Positions 47,630 to 57,559 of a stretch of DNA of 64,000 nt are shown piece by piece; within the stretch, counting starts at the first letter, position 1, and each line of letters begins with the position of its first letter. The notes under the pieces were generated by a model. That model was not told the DNA's origin. It saw nothing but the letters and a program-made list of their open reading frames with translations, and searched no databases. The position numbers and the translations under genes were made by a program. The DNA lies in assembly GCF_009930815.1 (NCBI RefSeq), contig NZ_CP022222.1, positions 8,226,501 to 8,290,500 on the forward strand, in the 5' to 3' direction. This stretch comes from Bradyrhizobium sp. CCBAU 051011. Lineage in GTDB: Bacteria; Pseudomonadota; Alphaproteobacteria; Rhizobiales; Xanthobacteraceae.

Positions 47630-48033
47630 ATTCCTTCGGCATACGTTATGAAAGGGCATCATTGCGCTGCTACCTGAAGACCAGGAGCATAACTTCCGAC
47701 TATTTGTCCTTTCTCATTCCGATGCGTGACTGCGCGTACGTTGCGGGGAGGAGGTAGATATATCGTGAATTCAAATGAAATTTTGCGGACCTGGAGACGT
47801 TGGTCTGCGTTCAGGCCATGCCCACCGCTAGTTCTGAATTCGAGATGAACATGGGGATTGTTAACTCCGCGTAACAACCGAATCGCTCGGAGCTAAGACA
47901 TATTCAACCGGTTTTCACGACGGAAGTCTGTGCCGGAATGGCATGTCGCGCCCTCTCGCATACTAGGGCCAACTTGGCACCATCTGTGGACATCTGACTC
48001 GCGTAAGCTCGATTTCGATTCTAGAATCGCGAG
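47630..48033. other. No supported gene; contains a long dyad
   Basis: A 72-codon minus-strand frame exists but has no recognisable family. At 47994-48036 TGACTCGCG and CGCGAGTCA form a dyad around about 24 bases that themselves contain the palindrome ATTCTAGAAT. It may be an element end or a recombination site. Confidence 0.4.
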
Positions 48034-49532
48034 TCAGTGCCGCTTATGCGCTATTTTATCTACTGTCGCAATCGTCGGAAGCTGAAGATCGACAAGTCGC
48101 GTCAATCGAATCTCAGTTGGCAACGTTGCAGCGAACGTTCGCCGATAGAACTGACATCGAAATCGTCGGAATATACGAAGTCGTCCGTTAAGAAGCCGAT
48201 TCAAGCGGCGCGCTGTCGCGGTCGGCTCTGCGATGAGGGCGGTCAGGAAGAGGCACCAAAGAACCCTCAGCCAAGCGAGGATGTGACGGAAGTTGTGGCC
48301 GATGGCGGAGAGGATGACGTTGGCGGCATCGCCGGCGCGGCCCTTGAGATAGCAGCGGCCGAGGTGGCCTTCGGCCTTCAGGTGTGGCCGATCACGGGCT
48401 CGACGGCGGATCGGCGTCGCAGCTCGCGCTTGATCACTCCGAAGACGCCGCGCTTCTGGCCGGAATGAAGATGCGGCGCGGATTTTGCGCATCATGGCCA
48501 CGGTATCCCTTATCGACATAGGCCCGCTCGATCGCACATCCGGTCAGTGTCTCGGTATCGTCGATGACGTGGCGCAGGGTGTGACCGTCGTACGGGTTGT
48601 CTGGCAACGCCTTGGCGTGCAGCACGAACTGGCCGCCGGGGGCAGGCCGATTGTTGGTGACGATGGAGGCTTTGACGCCGAACTCGTACGGCGCGGCGGC
48701 CTTACCTTTGCCGATGCATTCGACCTCCGGGGCGTGGAAGGAATAAAGCTTCCAGCCGCGCTGACGCTGCTGCTGCGAGCGGATCTGAGCGGCCCGCCCG
48801 AGCGGAAGGGCGAACGCCTCCTCGAGGACTGGCCGACCTTCGATCTTGCGACGGATGTCACGGATGATCCGGCCCAGCCGGCTGCGCAGGATGCGCAACT
48901 GCCGCTGATGCCGCTTGAACTGTTTGGCATGGGCGCAGCGCGAAGCCATCATCGCCGCGGCCTTGGCGAGGCGAGAATAGGATTGCCGTAACCTGACCCC
49001 GTGCTTCTTCGCCAGGCGGTTCAGCCCCTTGATCGCCGCATGCAGCAGCTTGGCGGTCGGAAAGGTGATGGCCTTCGGCTGCACCGTGGTGTCGACCGTC
49101 ACCCGCGCCAGATCTTGGCCGCGTAACGCGCCGACCTCGTGCGCCACCCGCAGGCTCTCGGCCAACAGCCGATCCAGCTTGTCGCCGAGCCGCTTGCGCC
49201 AGTGGCTCAGGTCCGATCGCTCGTGCGGGAACGCATGCTGGAAGAACTCTTCGCCGGTGAAGTACTGGAAATACGGGTCATGGACCCAGCGCTCGCACAC
49301 CCCCTCATCGGACAGTCCGTAAATGTGCTTGAGCAGCAACAGCCCGAACATGAAGCAGGCCTCAATCCCCGGCCGGCCGTTCTCGCTGTAGAGCGGCGCG
49401 ATCTCCCCCTCGATCCAGTCCCAGTCGACCTTGCCGGCGAGTTGAACCAGTTCGTGCTTCATTGATGACATGGTCCAGCCTGGCCCGGAACAGATCACCC
49501 GATCCCGTCGCTTTGGGCTTCTTCGGTCGCAT
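48034..49532 (-). pseudogene. IS5-family transposase, two frameshifts, inside a group II intron remnant
   Basis: Related to, but clearly different from, the 449-aa transposase elsewhere in the window. It starts at ATG 49532 (MRPKKPKATGSGDLFRARLD), shifts frame near 49460, continues MKHELVQLAGKVDWDWIEGE, TVDTTVQPKAITFPTAK and VDKGYRGHDAQNPRRIFIP, then shifts again near 48470 to HLKAEGHLGRCYLKGRAGDA. Two single-base lesions make it inactive. It sits within the reverse-transcriptase gene of a group II intron. Confidence 0.8.
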
Positions 49533-49788
49533 CGCCCCCTCCGTCGATACGTCGACGAATCTCTTAACCGCTGGGCACGACGCAAATACAAAGGGCTGAA
49601 GAATGGAAAAGTCAGAGCCTCCACCTGGCTCAGATTGATCCGCTGCCGTAGGCCGAAGCTGTTCGCTCATTGGGCGATGTTGAGTTCTGCTTCGTTACTT
49701 GTTGAGAGCCGTATGACGTGAGAGCGTCACGTACGGTTCGGAGGGCGGCTCCGGGTGCGACCCCCGGGGCCGACTCACCATGGCCAAG
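49533..49788 (+). mobile_element. 3' end of a group II intron (IEP C-terminus and domains V-VI)
   Basis: The protein frame to 49721 ends with ESLNRWARRKYKGLKNGK, then ASTWLRLIRCRRPKLFAHWA, typical of the C-terminus of group II intron reverse transcriptases. Domain V follows at 49706-49739: it begins GAGCCGTATGACGTG, has a GAGA loop and ends CACGTACGGTTC, forming its perfect hairpin. Domain VI and the 3' splice site follow near 49788. The 3' exon reads HGQGACLFTKRLERGRF, inside an IS66 tnpB gene. Confidence 0.8.
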
Positions 49789-49949
49789 GAGCATGCCTGT
49801 TCACAAAAAGACTCGAGAGAGGAAGGTTCATCTGGCCATTGGTTGCGGGCGAAGCAGTGACGATATCACCGGCGCAGATCAGCTACCTTTTGTCCGGAAT
49901 CGATTGGCGCAACCCTCAAGAAACCCAGCGTCCGACGCGGGTCGGATAG
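49788..49949 (+). pseudogene. IS66 TnpB, C-terminal fragment (3' exon of the intron)
   Basis: The frame reads GQGACLFTKRLERGRFIWPL, TISPAQISYLLSGIDWRNPQ and ends TQRPTRVG at 49949, the usual C-terminus of IS66 TnpB. The upstream half is missing because the intron and its nested IS lie there and no 5' exon is visible in the window. Confidence 0.75.
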
Positions 49950-49994
49950 TCGTTTTGGGTTTGAATCTGCTGCTTGATCTGATTCAATGGCTTC

Positions 49995-50605
49995 ATGATA
50001 TCGAAGCCGGACGACCTTCCATCGGATCTTGCGAGTGCCCTGGCGGCGCTGCAGGCCGAACGTGAGGCGCGGCTGCAAGCCGAGGCGATAGCTGCCAGTG
50101 CGCGGGCGGAGCTGTCGGCCAACGAGGCGCTGATCGCGCATCTTGAGCTGCGGATCGAGAAGCTCAAGCGCGAATTGTACGGACAGCGCTCTGAGCGCAC
50201 GGCGCGGCTGATCGAGCAATTGGAATTGGAGCTCGAAGAACTCATTACCACGGCGAGTGAGGACGAGCTTGCCGCTCAGGCCGCAGCGACGAAAACCCAG
50301 GCCGTGCGTTCCTTCACGCGCAGGCGGCCGGTGCGCAAGCCGTGGCCGGACGACATCGAACGCGAGCATGTCGTCATCGAGGCCCCGACGAGCTGTGCCT
50401 GCTGCGGCGGATCGCGCCTGGCGAAGCTGGGCGAGGATGTGACCGAGACGCTGGAGGAGATCCCGCGCCGGTTCAAGCTGATCGAGACGGTGCGGGAAAA
50501 GTTCACCTGCCGCGATTGCGAGAAGATCAGCCAGCCACCGGCACCGTTCCATGCCACGCCGCGCGGCTTTTCGGTCCGCAATTGCTGGCGACGATCCTGT
50601 TCGAC
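49995..50605 (+). pseudogene. IS66 TnpC transposase, N-terminal fragment
   Basis: The coiled-coil N-terminus (LAALQAEREARLQAEAIAAS; HLELRIEKLKRELYGQRSER) is followed by the zinc-binding segment CACCGGSRLAKLGEDVTE and EKFTCRDCEKISQPP. A frameshift near 50570 precedes FGPQLLATILFD, after which the gene is cut at about 50605. The DDE core is lost. Confidence 0.8.
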
Positions 50606-50743
50606 AGTAGGGTCGAGGGCTGGCGCGCCGCTCAACCAGTTTTCCCAGTTGTGCACGTTTCCAGCCCCCGCCTCTTCGCACGCAGCATGCGGATTTCCCG
50701 CACTACGCGCTCCCATTTGCTTCATGACAAGGCTTATTGGACC
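50606..50743 (-). other. Junction region between the IS66 and group II intron remnants
   Basis: On the minus strand ARSAGNPHAACEEAGAGN resembles the N-terminus-encoding region of another intron protein, but it is too short to be certain. It is probably intron-derived. Confidence 0.35.
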
Positions 50744-51603
50744 TATTTTGCTGGAGCAGCTTTCACCTCGCCGGCACCCGCCCTGTAGCCGTTGAACAAC
50801 TTCAAGGTGTCGTACAGCTACGAATTACTCCACTGCTTCCAGCCGAAGCCTTTTTGTTTCCGTGCCTTCGCCAGATGACGTCTGACCTTCTTCTCTACCC
50901 AGCTCCTGACGTAGGCGACGTATTTGCTGGAATCGCCTATCCGGAAGTAGTTTACCCATCCTCGGAGCTTCGGATTGATCAAGCTTATCACCGGACTAAT
51001 CGGTTGCGACCGATAGCTGCGAAACACTTCCTTAAGCCCCCGCAGTAACGCCGTCCGCTTTTTGAGCTTGGGCATGTAGTACGGCCGCATCACTCCGCGC
51101 AGACTGCGGAGATAGCGGAAGTCGAATCCCAGAAATCCGAAGCTCTCGCCTCGTTCCAGATTGACCGTGCGACTCTTCTCATCATTAACTTCAACCTGCA
51201 GTTTGGCGAACTCTTCACGCAATCGCTTTTCCACGGCACCGAGCAGCCCGTTATGTCGCTTATGGGCATCGATCAAGACCACGATATCGTCAGCAAATCG
51301 TGCATATTCGATATTGGTGTACTTGCCGCGGCGTGTCACCTCACGGGCTCGCTCCAGCATCTTGTCTACCTCGTTGAGGTAGAGATTACTGAGCAAGGGG
51401 GAGATTACACCGCCTTGCGGAACGCCCTTCTTGCCGGAAGCTTTCAGCATAAGCCGCAGAAGGTGCATGATTTCCTTGTCGTCAATTCGCAGAGCACCTT
51501 CTCTAGCATCCCGATCATGTCGGATGTTGTCGAAATAAGCGCGCAAATCAAGGTCAAGAATCCGCGTCTTCCGCTCGGCTATTGCCTGAGCAACTCGCTT
51601 GAT
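50744..51603 (-). pseudogene. Group II intron reverse transcriptase/maturase, C-terminal part
   Basis: Motifs: LDLDLRAYFDNIRHD (RT motif with first Asp), GVPQGGVISPLLSNLYL, YARFADDIVVLID (catalytic FADD), SFGFLGFDFRYL and the maturase segment LRGWVNYFRIG to KGFGWKQWSNS. A TAG at 50818-50820 ends the frame early; beyond it the codons still read LYDTLKLFNGYR, the normal C-terminal continuation. The N-terminal third is missing and is replaced, in frame, by a subtilase. Confidence 0.85.
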
Positions 51604-52671
51604 CGCCTCAGGCGCCGAGAACGCCACTGCTGGCCCGAAGCACGATCCCCTCCACGGTTTGAACGCTTCGTTGATTCCGCCCAGCGCGATGACCTCGGCG
51701 TAGCGAGCAGGCCAGACCACCTCGCTCACGCAATTGCCCGCCGCGGCGAGCACGATGATGTTGTTACGAACAGCCTTTTGGACGGCAGCGTGGAGCGCGC
51801 GACTCGGGATGCCGCCAAGGCTCATTGTGATGACATGGGCGCCTTTCTCGACCGCGTGATTGACGGCCTGCGCGACAGGACTCTGGTCGAGCACCGAGAC
51901 GCTTTCGATGCATCGGATCGGGACGAGGGTTGCAAGCGGTGCCGAACCGGTCATTGCACCCGGCTCAGGGCTTGCTACGACGCTCGCAGTACCCGTGCCG
52001 TGCCCCGGATTTAGACCAGTTCTCAGAGGATCGATCGGGCGTTCACCCACCTCAACGAAATTCGCAGAACGAGGGCCGGCGTCAAGGTTGGGTGGCAGTT
52101 CTGCATGCTGTGGCGCTACGCCGGTGTCGGGCTGAAACACCAGCACATCCTTGCCCTTGGCAAGGCGTCCTTCTGAAGTCGCAAACTCCCAAGCCTGCTT
52201 GACCAAGGACCTCTCGATCGCCCAGTTTCGGTCGGCCGGCTTGTCCTTCTCAGCATTGGCCCAGCACCAAAACGCCCAATCAGCGCTTTCCGGCGCACCC
52301 GGATCGGGAGGCTCACAGTCGCACTCAAAGTAGTCGGTCCCAAGATCGGGCTCGACCGTTTCCGCACCAAGCAGATCACGAAGGCTTGTCGCCGCTTCAA
52401 ACAAGTCGGCACGGTCTGGACGCGTGACATGAGGAACGGAAAGCCGCCGAAACTGCTCCAAATCCGATGCATTCGGGAACAACGGAAAGACGCTGACCTG
52501 GATCGACAGAGCTTGTTGGACGGAATGGACGATGGCCTCGTCGCTGACCGGCTGACGCAGCTCGATCACGAAGCGAACCGGGCGCCCGCCTCCGTTCTGG
52601 CCGGCCTGCTCTTGACGCCAAGCCGTCAACAATGCCGCTAAGTCGGCATTCTCAACCGCCACTTCAGCCAT
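51604..52671 (-). pseudogene. Subtilisin-like (S8) protease, truncated before the catalytic Ser
   Basis: Starts at ATG 52671 (MAEVAVENADLAALLTAWRQ). The catalytic Asp is in VFQPDTGVAPQH, the His in NPGHGTGTASV, and the oxyanion Asn in VLAAAGNCVSEVVWPAR. The frame leaves the family after SCFGPAVAFSAPEA, just before where GTSxA with the nucleophilic Ser should be, and runs directly into reverse transcriptase. The result is an open frame of 617 codons encoding an inactive chimera. No signal peptide is visible, so the original protease was probably cytoplasmic. Confidence 0.8.
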
Positions 52672-52719
52672 GGTAATCTCACTAATCAGGCACTCCCAAT
52701 ATATTTCCACGAGTTTCAC

Positions 52720-53264
52720 ACAACTTCAAGATGCTCCGACAGGACGAAACTAAGTTGCGCTCCAGCTCCCAAACGCACGGGGCGACGGCAATCGTGATGA
52801 TTTCCAGCAAATTTCAAAGAGAATGGCACATAAAACTGCGCCATTTCTTCGTGAGCCGCTGCTTGCCTGATTACGGGGTCCGGACCAGAAATGACGTTGC
52901 GAAGGCGCAGCCAACCAAACCGAAAGACGCTAAGAAATCGAGCTCGGTGAGCTCCCGGATGTGCTCAATCACCCACACGGTCGAGCTCATGGGGGTCCTG
53001 AGAACCTTCCGGCACGCCTGTCAAATCGATTGACACCGAACCGAACAACGCTTCGGGCTATGGCCCGAAGACCGGCCGCTGGATGCCGGTGTGATCGAGC
53101 TGGCGCAGTTTCATTGATGAGCGGCTGGATCAATTTGTACGCCATAGCACTCAAAAGCTTCCGAACGGACCGCATGCCTTTTGCTTGCATCAGGATCTCT
53201 GTTTCATGCTGTTCGAGATTCTCGGATCGGGAAAATCGATATCGCCTGGCCCCAGGGTTCAGCG
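52720..53264. other. No supported gene
   Basis: Frames on both strands are short and unrecognised. The region lies between the subtilase start and the excisionase-like gene. Confidence 0.4.
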
Positions 53265-53543
53265 ATGCCAAGGCAGGCTGCGCTCCCGCCCTCCCTTGCC
53301 CCCCCCCGACTCATCAGTCGCGAGGCTGCCGCCGCCTACATCTGCGTGGCGCCCAACACGTTTAACGAGATGGTGAAGAACGGCCAATTGCCTCGACCAA
53401 AATTGATCGGAGAGCGACGGCGAGCTCGGTATGTCCGTCAGCTTGACATCGCCATTGATCAATTGCCTTCCGATGGCAATGATACCCGCGTTGAAGAAAC
53501 GTGGAATGATGTCGATGCCCCGAAAGCTGCCGCCTCACGTTGA
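53265..53543 (+). CDS. AlpA/excisionase-like helix-turn-helix protein, 92 aa
   Basis: From ATG 53265 the protein reads PPRLISREAAAAYICVAPNT, FNEMVKNGQLPRPKLIGERR and ARYVRQLDIAIDQLP: a MerR/AlpA-type DNA-binding domain in which a helix-turn-helix is followed by a wing. Such proteins act as excisionases or regulators of tyrosine integrases. It overlaps the integrase start by 29 bases, as is common in integrative elements. A longer start at 53181 is less likely. Confidence 0.7.
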   Translation: MPRQAALPPSLAPPRLISREAAAAYICVAPNTFNEMVKNGQLPRPKLIGERRRARYVRQLDIAIDQLPSDGNDTRVEETWNDVDAPKAAASR

Positions 53544-53742
53544 GCGCAATCACATCAAGGGCCATACGTATCTATCGTTTCGTCGCGGCAAAGGACCTGG
53601 TGTTCCCTTGCCGAACGATCCCACAAGCGAAGAATTTATGGCGGCCTGCCAAGCCGCACTGCTAGTCCAGTCCGCACCAGTTCGAGATCGGTTTTTGCCG
53701 GCCGCACCAGGCACCATCGCTGCGCTCATTGTGTCCTAGATG

Positions 53743-55285
53743 GTCGTGCGTGAAGAACTTCCAAGCCATTGAGCGGGAGTCGAATTTTCTGGCGAGAGGC
53801 GTTTTGAGATTGCAAGCTTTCGGGCTTTGGGGGCCCAAAAGCTTGCAATTTTGCTTTTGAGGATTCCGTCGAATCGCGGGTCATGATTCCTTCGGTGGAC
53901 CGGAGGGAACGATGAAGCCAAAGGAACGACGCGACGGCGGCCAAGCCGATCTTCTGCGCTCGCGGCTGGACGCGATCATCGACTTGAACCATGCCCTGGT
54001 AAAGCTGGCGCGGACGATCGACTGGTCGTTCCTCGAAGAGCGGTTCGGCGCGGTCTACGAGGACAAGCCGGGCCGGCCGCCGCTGCCGACACGGCTGATG
54101 GCGGGCCTGGCCATCCTCAAGCACACCTACGACCTCTCCGACGAGGTGCTATGCGAGCGCTGGGTGGAGAATCCCTATTACCAGTTCTTCTGCGGCGAGG
54201 AGTTCTTCCAGCACCGCCTGGTGTTCGACCGCTCCTCGTTGACGCGCTGGCGCCAGCGTATGGGCGAGGAGAAGCTGCAAGCCCTGCTGCAGGAGAGCCT
54301 TGCGGTCGCCACCAAGACCGAGGCGATCAAGCCGTCCGACCTCAATCGGGTCATCGTCGACACCACGGTGCAGCCCAAGAACGTGATGTTCCCAACCGAT
54401 GCGCGGCTCTTGAACCGGGCCCGCGAGATCCTGGTTCGGCTAGCCAAGGGCGCCGGCATCAAGCTGCGTCAGTCCTATGGGCGAGTCGGCAAGTTTGCCC
54501 TGATCAAGCACCAGCGCTATGCCCATGCCAAGCAGTTCAAGCGCGCCAATCGGGCCTTGAGGACGCTGCGAACCTATCTCGGCCGCGTCATCCGCGACAT
54601 CGCCCGCAAGCTCGACGGCAACGTCGGCTTGTTCGATGGGGTCGCGCTCGACCGCATGCTGGCGCTGGCGCGATGCGTGCTCGACCAGAAGCAGCGCCAG
54701 CGGGGCCCCAAGGTCTACTCGCTGCACGCGCCGGAGGTGGAGTGCATCGGCAAGGGCAAGGCTCACCGGCCTTACGAGTTCGGGGTCAAGGTCTCCGTCG
54801 CCACCACGCTATCGCACGCCAAAGGCGGCCAGTTCGTCACCCATGTGAAGGCGCTGCCCGGCAACCCCTATGATGGTCACACGCTCAAGATCGTGATCCC
54901 GGAAATGGAGGTGCTGATCGGCAACATCATCGAGCGCCTCGTTCTCGACAAAGGCTATCGCGGCCACAATGCGCCACCCGACTACAAGTTCAGGGTGTTC
55001 ATCTCAGGCCAGAAGCGGCGGGTGACGCCAAAGATCAAACGCGAGCTGCGCCGGCGTTCCGCCGTCGAGCCGGTCATCGGCCATCTCAAATCCGAGCATC
55101 GCATGGGGCGTAACTACCTGTGGCACCGCCAGGGCGATGCCGCCAATGCCGTTCTCGCCGCAGCGGGCTACAACTTCCGGCGTCTCATCCGCTGGCTCGA
55201 GCTCTTGTTGCGCCAGTTCCTCGCCCAGCTCACGGTCCGACTTCAATTCGTCCCGAGTTGAAATCCGGCGTTCTTCACGGCCGAC
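53743..55285 (+). mobile_element. IS5-type element, 1,543 bp, copy 2 of 3
   Basis: Same length and ends as the copy at 2406-3948. AGATG is found directly on both sides (53738-53742 and 55286-55290). It is inserted in the integrase gene. Confidence 0.9.
53912..55261 (+). CDS. IS5-family transposase, 449 aa (copy 2)
   Basis: The translated protein is identical to that of copy 1 (2575-3924), with VIVDTTVQPKN, LDKGYRGHN and VEPVIGHLKSEHRMGRNYL. The frame is intact, so this copy may supply transposase for all three elements. Confidence 0.92.
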   Translation: MKPKERRDGGQADLLRSRLDAIIDLNHALVKLARTIDWSFLEERFGAVYEDKPGRPPLPTRLMAGLAILKHTYDLSDEVLCERWVENPYYQFFCGEEFFQHRLVFDRSSLTRWRQRMGEEKLQALLQESLAVATKTEAIKPSDLNRVIVDTTVQPKNVMFPTDARLLNRAREILVRLAKGAGIKLRQSYGRVGKFALIKHQRYAHAKQFKRANRALRTLRTYLGRVIRDIARKLDGNVGLFDGVALDRMLALARCVLDQKQRQRGPKVYSLHAPEVECIGKGKAHRPYEFGVKVSVATTLSHAKGGQFVTHVKALPGNPYDGHTLKIVIPEMEVLIGNIIERLVLDKGYRGHNAPPDYKFRVFISGQKRRVTPKIKRELRRRSAVEPVIGHLKSEHRMGRNYLWHRQGDAANAVLAAAGYNFRRLIRWLELLLRQFLAQLTVRLQFVPS

Positions 55286-55675
55286 AGATGAGGAGCGCCG
55301 AATACGTTGGTCTCCGTGATACAAGCAAGACGGGCTACATTAGCCGCCTTGAGACGCTCCGCATTTGAACGCGGTCATCGCACAGTCGCCGGGCTCTCGC
55401 GCGAGCGCATCATCAAGGGCATTCTTCAGCCATTCGCGGATCGCGCCGGTGCGGCACTCGATACTCTGAAGAAGGTTCGGGATCCTGATCCGTCACGCGA
55501 TCAACATCGGATGGCTGAAGCATGATCCGTCATTGGGTATCATCAAAAAATTCGGTCATAAACCGGTGACGAAATTGAGCAATTCAAAAATCGCTGGCCG
55601 CTCGGCACCAAACAGCGCCCGGCGGTACCAGCTTTTTCAACTGTTCAATGAAGCGCTAGACCGCAGCCAGTGCTG

Positions 55676-55936
55676 CTAATGCTGCAGCTTTAACTTCGCC
55701 CGACCGCAGTCTCTACCGCGATGAATGAGGTTCCGCGCATCCTTCGCAAGGTCCGCTTGGTGCTCGGTTCCGGCGTCGATCACACCATTTGACACCGCAA
55801 GAATGATCAAACCAGCGAGTGACACCTGTTTTTCGGGCCATAGGCGTGCGTGAGCGAAATGGCCGGCGTTGCCTCTGCCGTTGATCAAACGATGCTCCGA
55901 GTGGATGCGCCGTTCTCTCCGTAGGGTGGGGAGCAA
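55676..55936 (-). CDS. Doubtful small hypothetical protein, 86 aa
   Basis: A minus-strand frame starting MLPTLRRERRIHSEHRLING and containing a short hydrophobic stretch (LAGLIILAVSNGVIDAG). It has no clear ribosome site and no family that I recognise. It may be a remnant. Confidence 0.25.
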   Translation of the reverse strand: MLPTLRRERRIHSEHRLINGRGNAGHFAHARLWPEKQVSLAGLIILAVSNGVIDAGTEHQADLAKDARNLIHRGRDCGRAKLKLQH

Positions 55937-56237
55937 GACTCAGCCAGGCGATCCGACACGTTCATCGCTGCTCTCGCCCCACGCGCGCGCCTTTATAAGC
56001 GAGCCTCGATTCGAACACCCTTCCCTCCAATGTTGGCATTGACGCGCATCTCTCCCATACGCGATAACTTTCTGCGCTGCGCACATTTGATCATGATTTC
56101 CAAAGCCTACAACCTAACGCAGCGTCAGCTTCAAGCTATTTCTTTCGAGCGAGTGTTGCGTTGCCGTTACAGCAATCTCCGATGACGTTGCTAAGACGCG
56201 CGCGGCCTGGGGGCCATCTAAAGGAAAGAAACTGGAA
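55937..56237. other. Upstream region of the porin gene
   Basis: No gene visible. The ribosome site AAAGGAAAGAAACTGGAA lies just before the porin start. The promoter is not certain; one TTGGCATTGACGCGCA near 56034 is a poor sigma-54 match. Confidence 0.4.
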
Positions 56238-56927
56238 ATGAAGAACTTGTTGCTTGTGACCTGCAGCATCCTCGCGCTTGGCGCGGTCGCACCCGCATTC
56301 AGCGCGGATCTCGCTGCGCAGCCCGTCTATAAGGCGCCACCGCCGCAGGTCGCGGCCGCGATCTACGACTGGAGCGGTTTGTACATCGGTATCAACGGCG
56401 GTTGGGGCTTCAGCAATGCGACCGGTGGCACCGTTGGCGGCCAGATCGGCTATCGCCAGCAGATGGGCCAGGCGGTGTTTGGTATTGAAGGTCAGGGCAA
56501 CTGGGCTGATTTCAGTGGCTCCAATGTCAGCACCACCTTCCCGCTCAACACCAACCGCAGCGCGACCGATGCGTTCGGCCTAATCACCGGCCTGGTCGGC
56601 TACACCTCTAACAACGTTCTGCTTTACGCCAAGGGCGGTGCTGCGGTGACGAGCAACACCTATCAGGTCACCTCAACCCTGACCGGCGCGCAGCTGGCGA
56701 GCACCGACAATACGCGTTTGGGCGCAGCTGTCGGCGCGGGTGTGGAAGTCGGCTTTGCGCCGAACTGGACTGTCGGCGTCGAGTACGACCACCTGTTCAT
56801 GCCAGACGCCAACGTGAACTTCACCACGGCCGCTGGTGTGGTCGCGACCGATCGCATCCGCCAGGATTTCGATCTCCTGACCCTGCGGCTCAATTACAAG
56901 TTTAGTCCGCCGGTTCTGCGATACTGA
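56238..56927 (+). CDS. Outer-membrane beta-barrel protein (Omp25/RopB-like), 229 aa
   Basis: A signal peptide (about residues 1-22, cleavage after APAFSA) is followed by a proline-rich linker (YKAPPP) and an eight-strand-type barrel: DWSGLYIGINGGWGFSNATG, VGGQIGYRQQ, VLLYAKGGAAV, VGAGVEVGFAPNWTVGVEYD and a final LLTLRLNYKFSPPVLRY ending in an aromatic residue as barrel proteins need. Length and pattern match the abundant small porin-like proteins of Rhizobiales. It stands alone, between two inverted IS copies, with a good ribosome site and its own terminator. Confidence 0.9.
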   Translation: MKNLLLVTCSILALGAVAPAFSADLAAQPVYKAPPPQVAAAIYDWSGLYIGINGGWGFSNATGGTVGGQIGYRQQMGQAVFGIEGQGNWADFSGSNVSTTFPLNTNRSATDAFGLITGLVGYTSNNVLLYAKGGAAVTSNTYQVTSTLTGAQLASTDNTRLGAAVGAGVEVGFAPNWTVGVEYDHLFMPDANVNFTTAAGVVATDRIRQDFDLLTLRLNYKFSPPVLRY

Positions 56928-56946
56928 TCTCTTTCGAACGGCGATC

Positions 56947-56977
56947 GAAAGTCCCGGCCCTCGGGCCGGGGCTTTCT
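56947..56977 (+). terminator. Intrinsic terminator after the porin gene
   Basis: AAAGTCCCGGCCCTCGGGCC... forms a GC-rich stem (CCCGGCC with GGCCGGG, tetraloop CTCG) followed by GCTTTCTT, 20 bases after the porin stop. Confidence 0.85.
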
Positions 56978-57553
56978 TGAGCTATTCATCTGCCGCGGAA
57001 CGGTCACCTAACCGCGTTCAGTTTTTCCGGGAATATGCAAGGACTTCTGCCTGCAAACCGTTTTATGTTCAAGGTGATCACCACCAAACTCGCGGGGCTA
57101 AATGGGCGAACCTGACACGGCCCGGCACGCACAATGGTGATGCATGGTCAAGGGATGAGCACGCAGACGACCGGACGTCTGCCCGGTTCAAGAGCACCTC
57201 CCTTGCTTCCACGGACATTCGATCCGAGGCCTACTTCCGTTCTGCGGTCCGCAACGCACTGTTCAGCTCACGCATCTCACGTGGAAGCGCCGGATCGGCT
57301 TTCAGCCCGCTCACACATTCCTTTGCTAAGGGTATTTACTCCTTGTGCTCGACATCTGGGTATTCTGCGGCCGCCGTTTGCTGCAGAACGCTGGGTTCAA
57401 TTGTTATCCCGCTTGACCTTGGGCTGAACGCGTGGAGACACGGCAAGCGAAAACCGTTTGTGTCTGTTAACGATTCAGGCCTAAGTCGAGCCACTATTTG
57501 CCTACATCAACAGCCCGGTCATATGCGTCAGTCTTCATAGCCTTTTGGACTTG
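56978..57553. other. 575-bp gap, no supported gene
   Basis: A 187-codon frame spans most of it, but its protein has no recognisable motif and a scattered composition. Probably non-coding or a remnant. Confidence 0.4.
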
Positions 57554-57559
57554 GTGTTA

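Larger units (their letters stand above)
53515..55640 (+). pseudogene. Tyrosine-recombinase integrase, interrupted by an IS and decayed
   Basis: The 5' part (ATG 53515, MPRKLPPHVERNHIKGHTYL; PLPNDPTSEEFMAACQAAL) runs to the IS at 53743. After the IS, pieces in changing frames read SAEYVGLRDTSKTGYISRLE, GHRTVAGLSRERIIKGILQP, FADRAGAALDTLKKVRVLIR and INIGWLKHDPSLGI. This is the N-terminal and core-binding part of a phage-type integrase. The catalytic Arg...His-x-x-Arg...Tyr domain is absent. AGATG flanks the IS, and restoring the target also leaves a TAG in frame. Confidence 0.8.

Noticed and set aside
56977..57540. 187-codon plus-strand frame after the porin
   Set aside because: It starts inside the terminator region, has no ribosome site and no recognisable motif.
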